A DNA stretch of 64,000 bases from an uncultured Microbacterium sp. (GCF_937927635.1 NZ_CALBRW010000015.1:7666-71665); one strand, 5' to 3'; positions 1 through 8,571 are shown, counted from the stretch's first letter. The notes: generated by a model from the letters alone, not told the origin. Numbers and translations are program-made.

Positions 1-311
1 TTCCCTCGCGCGCCGCCTTCGCGCACCAGCCGGCCGAAGATGCCCCAGTGCCGGGGCCCTGGGCGGGCGATCACGGTGAACGGTGCGGTCAGGGCGTTGT
101 CGCAGGACTGCATCGCCGTCTCGGGCGACGACGGCGGGTCGAACACGCGCGGGTGGGTCATCAGGCGCACCGCGCCAGAGAGCGCCAGCTCGGAGACGCC
201 GATGACCTCTCCCTCTGCGACAGACTCCGCGACCCACCCGCTGACGAAGCCATGCTGCTCATGCCCGATTCGCAGGAACGGGACCCACAGGTTCACATCG
301 AGAAGGATCAC
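1..311 (-). CDS. vapC: VapC-family PIN-domain toxin (partial, runs off the window edge)
   Basis: Toxin half of a type II toxin-antitoxin pair; PIN-domain VapC proteins are Mg-dependent RNases held inactive by their VapB partner. Read on the minus strand from a GTG at 311, the protein begins VILLDVNLW, placing the first acidic active-site Asp at residue 5, and continues with a GVSELALSG helix carrying the expected acidic residue. The GTG overlaps the antitoxin stop by four bases (GTGA), the usual translational coupling of vapBC. About 103 codons are visible; the C-terminal part with the remaining PIN acidic residues lies outside the window. Identification is firm at family level, but target RNA and activity cannot be judged. 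Confidence 0.85.
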   Translation of the reverse strand, partial: MILLDVNLWVPFLRIGHEQHGFVSGWVAESVAEGEVIGVSELALSGAVRLMTHPRVFDPPSSPETAMQSCDNALTAPFTVIARPGPRHWGIFGRLVREGGARG

Positions 312-556
312 AGATCCTCCATCAGCTCGAGCATGGCCGCATTGCTGCGCCAGTTGACTCCCGGGCGCAGTCCTCGGTCACCCGGCACCTCCACCGCGAT
401 GCTCCCCCAGTCGAAGTCGACAGGCCCGATAGGCCGCACTGCGAGGTAGCTCCTCAGTGCGTCGTCCACCACGTCACCGAGGGGCACGCGGCGCTTCGCC
501 GCGACGACCTTGATCTCGGCGAGCAGATCATCCTCGATGTTCACAGTCGTGCGCAT
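308..556 (-). CDS. vapB: VapB-family antitoxin
   Basis: Antitoxin of 82 aa. It starts MRTTVNIEDDLLAEIK, the short beta strand plus helix of ribbon-helix-helix (Arc/MetJ) DNA-binding antitoxins; the C-terminal half (FDWGSIAVEV onward) would be the flexible toxin-neutralising tail. It overlaps the following vapC start. No Shine-Dalgarno precedes the ATG; instead TATGAT lies six bases upstream, so the mRNA is probably leaderless. VapB proteins normally repress their own operon, and a direct repeat plus palindrome just upstream fits that. Partner and order (antitoxin first) are standard. Confidence 0.88.
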   Translation of the reverse strand: MRTTVNIEDDLLAEIKVVAAKRRVPLGDVVDDALRSYLAVRPIGPVDFDWGSIAVEVPGDRGLRPGVNWRSNAAMLELMEDL

Positions 557-557
557 G

Positions 558-593
558 AACGCATCATAGCATCACGTCAACGCATCATGATGC
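558..593. promoter_or_regulatory. vapBC promoter and candidate VapB operator
   Basis: On the minus strand TATGAT (complement 563-568) is six bases before the vapB ATG. AACGCATCAT occurs at 558-567 and again at 579-588, exactly 21 bp (two helical turns) apart. The second copy is part of the perfect 12-bp palindrome GCATCATGATGC (582-593). Two half-sites on one helix face are what a ribbon-helix-helix repressor would bind. The site also lies upstream of the divergent lacI-family gene. Operator role is inferred. Confidence 0.55.
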
Positions 594-622
594 GACGGAT
601 GCTCGCTACTAGGCTGGCCCGC

Positions 623-1669
623 ATGAGCGCGTCGCCACCCCGCCGAGCGACGATGAAGGATGTCGCAGCCCTCGCCGGCGTCTCGCCGAAGACCGTCTCG
701 AACGTCGTGACCGGGGCCTTCGCGGTCAACGACGACACCCGCATCCGCGTCGAGCAGGCCATGGCGCAGCTGGACTTCGTGCCCAATCTCAGCGCGCGCC
801 GGATGCGCACCGGCCGCTCGGGCACCATCGCCGTCGCGCTGCCGGATCTCGCCACGGCGTACTCCGCGGAGCTCGTGCACAGCATTGTCACCGCCGCCCA
901 CCAGCGGGGCCTGGCCGTGCAGTTCGAGGAGACCGCGCTGAGCCCCGAGCGCGAGAACGAGCTGCTGGCCCGTGCGCGCACCAGACTGGTCGACGGCCTG
1001 ATCCTGAACCCGGTGCGCCTGGAGGACAGCGTGCTGCGCGACACTGCCGACCTTCCGCCGATCGTGGTGATCGGCGAGGTGGAGCAGAATCGCGCCGACC
1101 ATGTGCTCATCGACAGCAGGCTGGCGGCGACCGAGGTCGCCCGGCATGTGCTGAGCCGGGGGGCACGGCGCATCGCCGTCATCGGCGGGCACAGCGATCA
1201 CGAGCTCGCGACGGCGACCAGCCGCCTGCGCCTGGAGGGCGTGCACGACGCGCTGCGCGAGGCCGGCATCGCCCCCGACCCGAGGTTGGAGATCGACCAG
1301 CTGCCGTGGTCGATGGTCTCCGGCGCCGAGGCGATGGCCGAACTGCTGGACCGCCGTATCCCGTTCGACGCCGTGATCGCCTTCACCGACTCCTTGGCGT
1401 TCGGGGCGCTGCACACGCTGGCCGAGCGCGGCATCCGCGTGCCCGACGACGTGCTGCTGACGGGATTCGACGACGTCGAGCTGTCGTCGTTCACGGCCCC
1501 ATCGCTGACCACGGTGGCCTTCGATCGCGATGCGCTGGCGGATGCCGCGCTGTCGCTGCTGACCTCGCGGATGGATGATCGGGAGATGCCGCCACGCGGC
1601 GTGACGCTCCCGCACCGGCTGCGCATGCGCGCCAGCACGGCCGGCACTCCCCGCGGCCTCCATCCGTGA
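623..1669 (+). CDS. LacI-family transcriptional repressor of the arabinoside locus
   Basis: A 348-aa LacI/GalR regulator. Residues ~10-60 hold the classic helix-turn-helix and hinge (MKDVAALAGVSPKTVS, then the VPNLSARRMRTG region), followed by a periplasmic-binding-protein-like effector domain (ITGFDDVELSSF motif near the end). I chose ATG 623 rather than an in-frame ATG at 587 because TAGGCT lies seven bases before it, matching the leaderless pattern seen across the window, and the 587 extension would run into the vapBC operator. It sits directly upstream of an ABC sugar importer and arabinofuranosidases, so it probably represses them until an arabino-oligosaccharide or arabinose binds. The effector is inferred. 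Confidence 0.9.
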   Translation: MSASPPRRATMKDVAALAGVSPKTVSNVVTGAFAVNDDTRIRVEQAMAQLDFVPNLSARRMRTGRSGTIAVALPDLATAYSAELVHSIVTAAHQRGLAVQFEETALSPERENELLARARTRLVDGLILNPVRLEDSVLRDTADLPPIVVIGEVEQNRADHVLIDSRLAATEVARHVLSRGARRIAVIGGHSDHELATATSRLRLEGVHDALREAGIAPDPRLEIDQLPWSMVSGAEAMAELLDRRIPFDAVIAFTDSLAFGALHTLAERGIRVPDDVLLTGFDDVELSSFTAPSLTTVAFDRDALADAALSLLTSRMDDREMPPRGVTLPHRLRMRASTAGTPRGLHP

Positions 1670-1701
1670 CGGTCTGATCTCCGGCATCCGAGAATCGACT
1701 C

Positions 1702-1730
1702 TTGCGCGTCGGATTACCACGATGTAATGA
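1702..1730 (+). promoter_or_regulatory. Promoter with overlapping palindromic operator for the sugar importer
   Basis: TTGCGC at 1702-1707 is a plausible -35 and the TGTAAT/TAATGAT stretch at 1723-1731 a plausible -10. The palindrome ATTAC-N6-GTAAT (1713-1717/1724-1728) overlaps the -10. A strong ribosome binding site (GAAGGAG) follows before the ATG at 1757. An operator placed over the promoter directly after a LacI-family gene is the likely binding site for that repressor. Confidence 0.5.
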
Positions 1731-1756
1731 TGGAGCCGTTCACGAAGGAGTGATTC

Positions 1757-3091
1757 ATGACACCCCCGTTCGATCTCTCTCGAAGGCAGTTCCTCACCGC
1801 CGCTTCCCTCACTGCCGGCGCGGCCCTGCTCACCGGTTGCGCACCGGGCACGGCATCCGCCTCCACCGCGCAGACGCTGCAGTTCTGGCATCTGCTCTCC
1901 GGCGGCGACGGCGTGACCATGTCGCAGTTGCTCGACAAGGTCAACAAGGCGCAGAGCGCCTACCGCATCCGCCCCACCGTGCTCGCCTGGGGCACCCCGT
2001 ACTACACCAAGCTCGCCATGGCCGGCGCCGGCGGGCGAGCGCCCGACGTCGCCATCATGCACGCCACGCGCGTGCCGGGCTGGGCGCCGGGCGGCCTGCT
2101 GGACAGCTGGGACCTGGACAGGCTTGCCGAGCTCGGCGTGGACGAGTCCACCTTCCCCGAGCCGATCTGGAAGAAGGGCATCGTCGGCGGCAAGCGGTTC
2201 AGCGTCGCGCTCGACGCGCACCCGTTCGTCCTGATGTACAACACCGACATCTGCGGTGCTGCCGACCAGCTCGACTCCGACGGACAGTTGAAGAAGACCT
2301 CCTCTCCCGACGAGTTCCTCGACCAGCTGAAGGCCGTCGGCTCGGTCGCGAAGGGCCACGCGCTCTCGTACGGCTACCTCGGCGACGGCGCGCAGATGTG
2401 GCGGCTCTTCTACGGCCTGTACGCCCAGCACGGTCTCGCCATCGACCTGCCGACCGGCGGGAGGATGGGCATCGACAAGGATGCTGCGGTCGAGACGCTG
2501 ACGTTCATGAAGACCCTGCTCGACGGCAAGATCGCCGCAGCCCAGAACGACTACGGCACGGCCGTCGCGGAGTTCGCCACCGGCAAGAGCGGGATGCTGA
2601 TGACCGGGGTCTGGGAGCTGCGCACCATGCAGAACGCCAAGCTCCCGTTCGACGCCACCATGATCCCCACGCTCTACGGCACGCCGGCCGCCTATGCCGA
2701 CTCGCACTCGTTCGTGCTGCCCCACCAGGCGCACGCCGATGAGAAGCGCCGCGCTCTGACGTACCAGTTCGTCGCCGACATGCTCAAGGGATCGTTCGGC
2801 TGGGCCGAGGCCGGGCACATCCCGGCGTACCTGCCGGTGACCACCTCGCCCGAGTACGCGAAGCTGCTGCCGCAGGCGCACTACGCCGAGGCCGCCGACC
2901 ACGTGGTCTACGACCCCGAGGCGTGGTTCACCGGCTCCGGGTCCAACTTCCAGGGCGAGTTCGGCGCGGCCGTGCAGAACGTGCTCCTGCGCGGCGACGA
3001 CCCCGGCGCCGCCGTCGACAGGTTCGAAAGACGCGTGAACACCCTGCTCGCGCAGCCCAACCCCGCCGACCCCGAAGGGAAGTGGAAGTGA
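1757..3091 (+). CDS. ABC sugar importer, substrate-binding lipoprotein
   Basis: A 444-aa family-1 extracellular solute-binding protein. The N-terminus SRRQFLTAASLTAGAALLTGC combines a twin-arginine motif with a lipobox (LTGC), so it is predicted to be exported folded by Tat and lipid-anchored. The mature protein has the usual sugar-binding layout (LQFWHLLSGGDG near the start, TGVWELRTM mid-C-terminal). It shares its TGA with the ATG of the first permease. Position next to GH51 and GH127 arabinofuranosidases suggests arabino-oligosaccharides as ligand; that specificity is inferred. No ATPase is encoded nearby, so a shared MsmK/MalK-type ATPase elsewhere presumably energises it. Confidence 0.9.
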   Translation: MTPPFDLSRRQFLTAASLTAGAALLTGCAPGTASASTAQTLQFWHLLSGGDGVTMSQLLDKVNKAQSAYRIRPTVLAWGTPYYTKLAMAGAGGRAPDVAIMHATRVPGWAPGGLLDSWDLDRLAELGVDESTFPEPIWKKGIVGGKRFSVALDAHPFVLMYNTDICGAADQLDSDGQLKKTSSPDEFLDQLKAVGSVAKGHALSYGYLGDGAQMWRLFYGLYAQHGLAIDLPTGGRMGIDKDAAVETLTFMKTLLDGKIAAAQNDYGTAVAEFATGKSGMLMTGVWELRTMQNAKLPFDATMIPTLYGTPAAYADSHSFVLPHQAHADEKRRALTYQFVADMLKGSFGWAEAGHIPAYLPVTTSPEYAKLLPQAHYAEAADHVVYDPEAWFTGSGSNFQGEFGAAVQNVLLRGDDPGAAVDRFERRVNTLLAQPNPADPEGKWK

Positions 3092-4032
3092 TGACGACCA
3101 CAGCCAGCACCCGCGCGGTCGTCACCGGCCGCAAGAGCCCCACGCCGTTCCGCGCCGCGGGCCCCCGCAACCGCGAACAGCTCGTCAGCTGGGCGTTCCT
3201 CGCCCCGTTCCTGATCGCCTTCGTGCTGTTCCTGGCCTGGCCCATCGTGCACGGCCTGTACCTGAGCTTCACCGACCAGTCGCTCACCGGCGCCGGCGGC
3301 GGGTTCGTCGGCTTCTCCAACTACGCCGAGGCGCTGGGCGACCCGGTGATGTGGCAGTCGCTGTGGAACACCGTGTGGTTCACGCTGCTGTCCACCGTGC
3401 CGCTGGTGGCGCTCGCACTGCTGATGGCGGCGCTGGTCGATCGCGGCCTGCCCGGACAGTGGCTGTGGCGGCTGTCGTTCTTCATGCCCTACCTGCTGGC
3501 ATCCACGGTCATCTCGCAGATCTGGGTGTGGATCTTCAACCCGCAGATCGGCGCGGCCAACAACATCCTGAAGGCCCTGGGACTGGAGCCGATCGCCTGG
3601 CTGCAGAATCCCGACACCAACATGATCTCGATCGTGATCGCGACGGTCTGGTGGACCGTGGGCTTCAACTTCCTGCTGTACCTCGCCGCCATGCAGAACA
3701 TCCCGGCGCAGCAGTACGAAGCGGCGTCGCTGGACGGCGCCGGCGGCTGGCGGCAGTTCTGGTCGATCACGCTGCCGCAGCTGGGACCGGCCACCGTGCT
3801 GATCCTGATCCTGCAGATCCTGGCATCCCTGAAGCTGTTCGACCAGGCGTACCAGATGCTCGGCGGCGTCGCCAGCGACACCACGCGCTCGATCGTGCAG
3901 TACATCTACGAAGCCGGATTCGTGAACTACCGGTTCGGGTTCTCGGCCGCCATCTCCTACGTGTTCTTCGCCCTCATCATCATCATCGGCGTGGCCCAGG
4001 CCCTCGTGACCCGTCGCAAGAAGGAGCTGTGA
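3091..4032 (+). CDS. ABC sugar importer permease (MalF type)
   Basis: A 313-aa inner-membrane permease starting MTTTASTRAVV. The ATG overlaps the binding-protein stop by one base (TGATG). It has about six membrane spans, beginning VSWAFLAPFLIAFVLFLAWP, and the EAA cytoplasmic loop that contacts the ATPase (YEAASLDGAGGWRQFW, ITLPQLGP). It is followed by a second permease with the same one-base overlap, so the two are translationally coupled and form the heterodimeric channel for sugar uptake. Confidence 0.9.
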   Translation: MTTTASTRAVVTGRKSPTPFRAAGPRNREQLVSWAFLAPFLIAFVLFLAWPIVHGLYLSFTDQSLTGAGGGFVGFSNYAEALGDPVMWQSLWNTVWFTLLSTVPLVALALLMAALVDRGLPGQWLWRLSFFMPYLLASTVISQIWVWIFNPQIGAANNILKALGLEPIAWLQNPDTNMISIVIATVWWTVGFNFLLYLAAMQNIPAQQYEAASLDGAGGWRQFWSITLPQLGPATVLILILQILASLKLFDQAYQMLGGVASDTTRSIVQYIYEAGFVNYRFGFSAAISYVFFALIIIIGVAQALVTRRKKEL

Positions 4033-4946
4033 TGTCCACCGCAACGCTCTCCCCCACCGAGACGCTCACCGTCCCCGGCCGCTCCGATCGCCCCAAGCAC
4101 ACCCGCAAGCCCGGCCACCGGCCGTTCGGCCCGCTGCGCATCGTCGCGTTCCTCGTGCTCGCACTGATGGCCATCGGCTGGCTGCTGCCGTTCCTGTGGG
4201 CGGTCGCGACAGGATTCAAGACCGAGACGGATGCCGCCTCCGGCGACCCCTCGTGGATCGGCGCATCGGGCCCGACGACCGACGCGTTCACCGCGATCCT
4301 GTCGCAGGGCAACGTGTACCTGTGGGCGTGGAACAGCCTGCTGACCTCGGTGGCCATCACGGTCATCACCGTGGCCATCTCGGCGCTGGCGGCCTACGCG
4401 TTCTCGCGGCTGGACTTCCGCGGGCGGCGCTGGCTGTTCGTGGCCATCATCGCCGCCATCGTGGTGCCGCCGCAGGTGCTGATCATCCCGCTGTTCTACG
4501 AGATGCTCGCGTTCGGCATGGTCGACACATACTGGGGCCTGATCCTGCCGCAGGTGGTCGCGCCGGCGATGGTGTTCATCCTGAAGAAGTTCTTCGACGC
4601 GATCCCCATCGAGCTGGAGGATGCCGCTCGCGTGGACGGCGCGAGCCGGTTCCGCATCTTCTGGTCGATCGTGCTGCCGCTGTCGCGCCCGATCCTGGCA
4701 TCCGTCGCGATCTTCGTGTTCATCGGCGCCTGGAACAACTTCCTGTGGCCGTTCCTCGTCATCAACGACACGACGCTGATGACGCTGCCGGTGGGCCTGC
4801 AGACCGTGATCAGCGCCTACGGCGTGCAGTACGCCCAGGTGATGGCGCAGGCCGTGCTGGCTGCACTGCCGCTGATCGCCGTGTTCATCGTGTTCCAGAA
4901 GCAGATCGTCAAGGGCGTCGCCACCAGCGGCTTCGGCGGCCAGTAG
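4032..4946 (+). CDS. ABC sugar importer permease (MalG type)
   Basis: A 304-aa permease completing the transporter. It begins MSTATLSPTETLTVPGR, enters the membrane at about residue 36 (LRIVAFLVLALMAIGWLLPF) and carries the EAA loop ELEDAARVDGASRFRIFWSI with the following LPLSRP. MalG-type permeases end with a short cytoplasmic tail, here VKGVATSGFGGQ, typical of the family. The start overlaps the stop of the upstream permease by one base. An AAGGAGAG ribosome binding site for the GH51 gene follows 30 bp downstream, so the operon continues. Confidence 0.9.
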   Translation: MSTATLSPTETLTVPGRSDRPKHTRKPGHRPFGPLRIVAFLVLALMAIGWLLPFLWAVATGFKTETDAASGDPSWIGASGPTTDAFTAILSQGNVYLWAWNSLLTSVAITVITVAISALAAYAFSRLDFRGRRWLFVAIIAAIVVPPQVLIIPLFYEMLAFGMVDTYWGLILPQVVAPAMVFILKKFFDAIPIELEDAARVDGASRFRIFWSIVLPLSRPILASVAIFVFIGAWNNFLWPFLVINDTTLMTLPVGLQTVISAYGVQYAQVMAQAVLAALPLIAVFIVFQKQIVKGVATSGFGGQ

Positions 4947-4976
4947 CATCCACCCCATCCCCTCACAAGGAGAGCA

Positions 4977-6500
4977 ATGTCCCAGTCCCGCATCACCATC
5001 GACCGCGAGTTCACCATCGCCGACGTGCCCCGCCGACTGTTCGGCTCGTTCGTCGAGCACATGGGGCGCTGCGTGTACACCGGCATCTTCGAGCCCGGGC
5101 ATCCCGCTGCCGACGCCCGCGGCTTCCGCACGGACGTACTGGAGCTGGTGCGCGAGATGGGGCCGACCGTGGTGCGGTACCCGGGCGGCAACTTCGTCTC
5201 CGGGTACCGCTGGGAGGACGGCGTGGGTCCGGTGACCGACAGGCCGGTGCGGATCGACGGCGCCTGGCACACCATCGAGACCAACGCCTTCGGCCTGCAC
5301 GAGTTCGTGGACTGGGCGCGCGAGGCCGACGTCGAGGTGATGGAGGCCATCAATCTGGGCACCCGCGGCGGGGAGGAGGCGCGCGCGCTGGTGGAGTACG
5401 CCAACCATCCGGGCGGCACGTACTGGTCGGACCTGCGGCGGGCCAACGGCTCGGCCGACCCGTTCGACATCAAGCTGTGGTGCCTGGGCAACGAGCTGGA
5501 CGGCCCGTGGCAGATCGGCCACAAGACCGCGCACGAGTACGGCCGGCTGGCGCAGGAGACCGCCAAGGCCATGAAGCTCGTCGACGACTCCATCGAGCTG
5601 GTGGCGGTGGGATCCTCGAACCGCGGGATGCCGACGTTCGGCACCTGGGAGCACACCGTGCTCACGCACGCGTACGACGAGGTGGACTACATCTCCATGC
5701 ACGCGTACTACCAGGAGCACGACGGCGACGCCGAGTCGTTCCTGGCCGAGGCCGTGGAGATGGATGCCTTCATCGATGGCGTCGTCTCGACCATCGATGC
5801 GGTGAGGGCAGCCGGCAAGCACACCAAGCAGGTGGACATCTCGTTCGACGAGTGGAACGTCTGGTACCAGTCAGGCCTGGACACCGAGGACCAGCCGCAC
5901 CAGGTCTCGAAGGCCTGGCGCGAGCATCCGCGGCTCATCGAGGACACCTACTCGGTGACGGATGCCGTGGTCGTGGGCACTTTCCTCAACAGCCTGCTGC
6001 GGCACGGCGACCGCGTGCGCATCGCCAACCAGGCGCAGCTGGTGAACGTCATCGCGCCGATCCGCTCGGAGGAGGGCGGTTCCGCCTGGCGGCAGAGCAG
6101 CTTCTGGCCCTTCGAGCGCATGGCCCGACTGGCCCGCGGCCGCATCCTGCGGCTGGCGGTGTCGGCATCCCAGATCGCCACGAAGAGGTACGGAGACGTG
6201 GATGCCGTGGACGCGGCCGCCACCTGGGACGAGGAGACCGGGCGCGTGGTGGTGTTCGTCGCCAACCGCTCTCTGACGGATGCCTCGGATCTGACGGTCG
6301 ACCTGCGCGGCTTCGGCGACCTGCGTGTCCTGAAGGCGGAGACCCTGACGATTCCGGAGGGCGGCGACCGGCACACCGCGAACCTCGAGACGACTCCGGA
6401 CGCCGTGCACATGGTGCCGCTGGCGGGCGCCGAGATCGTGGACGGCGCCGTGCGCGCGACGCTGCCGGCGCTGAGCTGGTCGGTGATCGAGCTGGGCTGA
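4977..6500 (+). CDS. Alpha-L-arabinofuranosidase, glycoside hydrolase family 51
   Basis: A 507-aa retaining exo-enzyme that releases terminal alpha-L-arabinofuranose from arabino-oligosaccharides. The length and order match intracellular bacterial GH51 enzymes: an N-terminal MSQSRITIDREFTIADVP strand, GSFVEHMGRC, the acid/base Glu in CLGNELDGPWQ (near residue 174) and the nucleophile Glu in DEWNVWY (near residue 293), ending in a small beta-sandwich domain. There is no signal peptide, so it acts on imported oligosaccharides in the cytoplasm, consistent with the ABC importer upstream. The family call is firm; the preferred linkage and chain length are not visible. Confidence 0.93.
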   Translation: MSQSRITIDREFTIADVPRRLFGSFVEHMGRCVYTGIFEPGHPAADARGFRTDVLELVREMGPTVVRYPGGNFVSGYRWEDGVGPVTDRPVRIDGAWHTIETNAFGLHEFVDWAREADVEVMEAINLGTRGGEEARALVEYANHPGGTYWSDLRRANGSADPFDIKLWCLGNELDGPWQIGHKTAHEYGRLAQETAKAMKLVDDSIELVAVGSSNRGMPTFGTWEHTVLTHAYDEVDYISMHAYYQEHDGDAESFLAEAVEMDAFIDGVVSTIDAVRAAGKHTKQVDISFDEWNVWYQSGLDTEDQPHQVSKAWREHPRLIEDTYSVTDAVVVGTFLNSLLRHGDRVRIANQAQLVNVIAPIRSEEGGSAWRQSSFWPFERMARLARGRILRLAVSASQIATKRYGDVDAVDAAATWDEETGRVVVFVANRSLTDASDLTVDLRGFGDLRVLKAETLTIPEGGDRHTANLETTPDAVHMVPLAGAEIVDGAVRATLPALSWSVIELG

Positions 6501-6547
6501 TCCCGGCTACGGTGACAGAACAGGCATCCGACGGAAGGACCTCACCC

Positions 6548-7393
6548 ATGCGCATCGCCGTCACCGGATCATCCGGCAAGCTCGGCACGGTCGTCGCCCG
6601 CGAACTGCGCGCGCACGGCTGGGACGTGATCGGGATGGATGTCGTGGGCAGACGCGGCCCGGACTTCGTGCAGGTCGACCTGACCGACTACGGGCAGGTC
6701 GTGGACGCGCTCACGGCAGTGGGCGACCGCCACGACGGGATCGACGCGGTGGTCCATCTCGGCGCGATCCCGGCGCCGGGCATCCGCTCGGATGTCGCGA
6801 CCTTCCACAACAACATGCCGGCGACGTTCAACGTGTTCTGGGCCGCCGTGCGGCTCGGCATCCGCCGCATCGTCTACGCGTCCAGCGAGACGGTGCTGGG
6901 CCTGCCGTTCGACGTGCCGCCGCCGTACATCCCCGTCGACGAGGAGTATCCCGCCCGTCCGGAGTCGGTGTACTCGCTGGTGAAGACCCTCGAGGAGCAG
7001 CTGGCGCGCGAGCTGGTGCGCTGGCATCCGGATCTGTCGATCACCGCCCTGCGGTTCTCGAACGTGATGGTGCCCGAGGACTACGCGGAGTTCCCGTCCT
7101 TCGACGCCGACGCGATGCGACGCAAGTGGAACCTGTGGGGATACATCGACGCCCGCGACGGCGCCCAGGCCGTGGAGCGCGCCCTGCAGGTGGCGAAGCC
7201 CGGCTTCGACAGGTTCATCATCGCCGCGGCCGACACCGTGATGACCCGCCCGAATGCCGAGCTCATCTCCGAGGTGTTCCCCGGCGTACCGGTGACCCGC
7301 GAGGTCGGACCGAACGAGACGCTGCTGTCGATCGACCACGCCCGCGAGGCGCTGGGCTTCGATCCGCAGCACTCCTGGCGCGACCACGTGTAG
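6548..7393 (+). CDS. NAD-dependent epimerase/dehydratase family oxidoreductase
   Basis: A 281-aa extended short-chain dehydrogenase. The Rossmann glycine motif TGSSGKLG is at residues 6-13, the catalytic Tyr-Lys pair is in YSLVK (about residues 142-146), and SSETVLG supplies the Ser. It resembles uronate or aldose dehydrogenases and nucleotide-sugar epimerases equally, so the substrate is not assigned; oxidation or epimerisation of arabinose-derived sugars would fit. It has its own leader: TACGGT about 6504-6509 and a GGAAGGA ribosome site before ATG 6548. The gene lies between the GH51 gene and a broken permease remnant. Confidence 0.75.
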   Translation: MRIAVTGSSGKLGTVVARELRAHGWDVIGMDVVGRRGPDFVQVDLTDYGQVVDALTAVGDRHDGIDAVVHLGAIPAPGIRSDVATFHNNMPATFNVFWAAVRLGIRRIVYASSETVLGLPFDVPPPYIPVDEEYPARPESVYSLVKTLEEQLARELVRWHPDLSITALRFSNVMVPEDYAEFPSFDADAMRRKWNLWGYIDARDGAQAVERALQVAKPGFDRFIIAAADTVMTRPNAELISEVFPGVPVTREVGPNETLLSIDHAREALGFDPQHSWRDHV

Positions 7394-7404
7394 CGGGGAG
7401 CCGA

Positions 7405-7662
7405 ATGCCGGCCCAGAGGCCCGCCCTCACGACCATCATGTGCGTGACCGGATCGCTGCTGGCGTTCGAGCAGTTCTACATCCTCACCAAGGGCGGGCCG
7501 GACAACTCCACGATGACCGTCGTGCAGCTGATCTACAACGTCGCCTTCCAGGGGCAGAACAGCCTCGGCATCGCCGGCGCCCTGTCGGTGATCGTCCTGC
7601 TCGCCCTCGTGGTGATCAACGTCTTCCAGCTGCGCGCCTTCCGGCGCGGCGACGAGAACTGA
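7405..7662 (+). pseudogene. 3' remnant of a MalF-type ABC permease gene
   Basis: Only the last ~85 codons of a sugar-permease gene remain. The readable part (QRPALTTIMCVTGSLLAFEQ, then FYILTKGGPDNST, ending in a final membrane span and RAFRRGDEN) aligns with the final two helices of MalF-type permeases. The first ~210 residues, including the EAA loop and earlier spans, are absent, and upstream DNA in this frame is only the out-of-frame end of the epimerase gene. The break is within about 7394-7415, right after the epimerase stop. A deletion probably removed a second binding protein and the permease N-terminus. The short ORF is unlikely to work as a permease. Confidence 0.75.
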
Positions 7663-7674
7663 CCGGAGTCCGAC

Positions 7675-8568
7675 ATGACCGTCACCGATACCCGCACGGA
7701 CTCCACCCGCGCCATCGTCGCGCCCGGCGCCGTGCGCGCCCGCCACCACCGGATGCCGTTGGCCTTCGGCATCCCGTACTGGGTCTTCACCGGCGCGCTG
7801 GCCCTGATCTTCCTGTACCCGCTGATCTGGACGGCGGTCTCCAGCGTGAGCCCGCACGCCGGCACCAGCCAGACCGACGGCTGGGGCTTCGGCAACTACG
7901 CGGCCCTCGGCGACTACCAGGCCGGCATCTGGGTGTACCTGTGGAACTCGACCGTGGTGTCGGTGCTCACGGTGGCCCTCACCCTGTTCATCTCCCTGCT
8001 GGGCGGCTACGCGTTCGCACGGTTCTCGTTCCCCGGCAAGAACGCGCTGTTCCTGCTGACACTGGCGATCCTGATGGTGCCGTACGCCACGCTGCTGATC
8101 CCGCTGTACGTGATCCTGAACGCGGTGGGCCTGCAGAACTCGCTGGTGGGCGTCTCGCTGGTGATCACGATGTTCCAACTGCCGTTCTCGATGTTCATGA
8201 TGCGGATCTCGTTCGAGTCGATCCCCCGCGAGCTCGACGAGGCGGCACTGGTGGACGGATGCTCGAGCTGGGGCGCGCTGTGGCGGGTGCTGCTGCCGGC
8301 GGTCAAGCCGGGGCTGGTCACCGTGGGCCTGTTCGCCTTCCTCACGGCGTGGAACGACTTCATGGCGCCGCTGATCCTGATCAACGACACCAACCGGATG
8401 ACGCTGCCGCTGGCCGTCGCGAACCTGCGCGGCCAGGTGCAGGGCGTGGTCGACTACGGGGCCACCGAGGCCGGTGTCGTGGTGCTGGCGCTGCCGTGCA
8501 TCCTGCTGTTCCTTCTTCTTCAGAGACACTACGTGCGCGGATTCATGTCCGGCGCCTTCAAGGGGTGA
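7675..8568 (+). CDS. ABC sugar importer permease (MalG type), orphaned from its partner
   Basis: A 297-aa inner-membrane permease with about six spans; the first is PYWVFTGALALIFLYPLIW. The EAA loop reads ELDEAALVDGCSSWGALWRV followed by LLPAVKPG, and the C-terminus LQRHYVRGFMSGAFKG is typical of MalG-type subunits. It lies 12 bp after the truncated MalF remnant, so its dedicated partner is missing. It could pair with the intact MalF-type subunit at 3091-4032 or be a leftover still transcribed with the GH127 gene that follows. Sequence intact; function uncertain. Confidence 0.85.
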   Translation: MTVTDTRTDSTRAIVAPGAVRARHHRMPLAFGIPYWVFTGALALIFLYPLIWTAVSSVSPHAGTSQTDGWGFGNYAALGDYQAGIWVYLWNSTVVSVLTVALTLFISLLGGYAFARFSFPGKNALFLLTLAILMVPYATLLIPLYVILNAVGLQNSLVGVSLVITMFQLPFSMFMMRISFESIPRELDEAALVDGCSSWGALWRVLLPAVKPGLVTVGLFAFLTAWNDFMAPLILINDTNRMTLPLAVANLRGQVQGVVDYGATEAGVVVLALPCILLFLLLQRHYVRGFMSGAFKG

Positions 8569-8571
8569 GTG

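Noticed and set aside
572..2902. A 776-codon open frame on the minus strand, antisense to the LacI and binding-protein genes
   Set aside because: Its translation is Arg/Gly/His/Val-rich with no family motif, whereas the plus strand has complete, motif-bearing genes. High G+C leaves antisense frames open by chance.
4196..6547. Long overlapping plus-strand frame across permease and GH51 gene
   Set aside because: It is out of frame with both well-supported genes; its 5' part is Arg/Pro/Gly-rich shadow and only its last section is the real epimerase.
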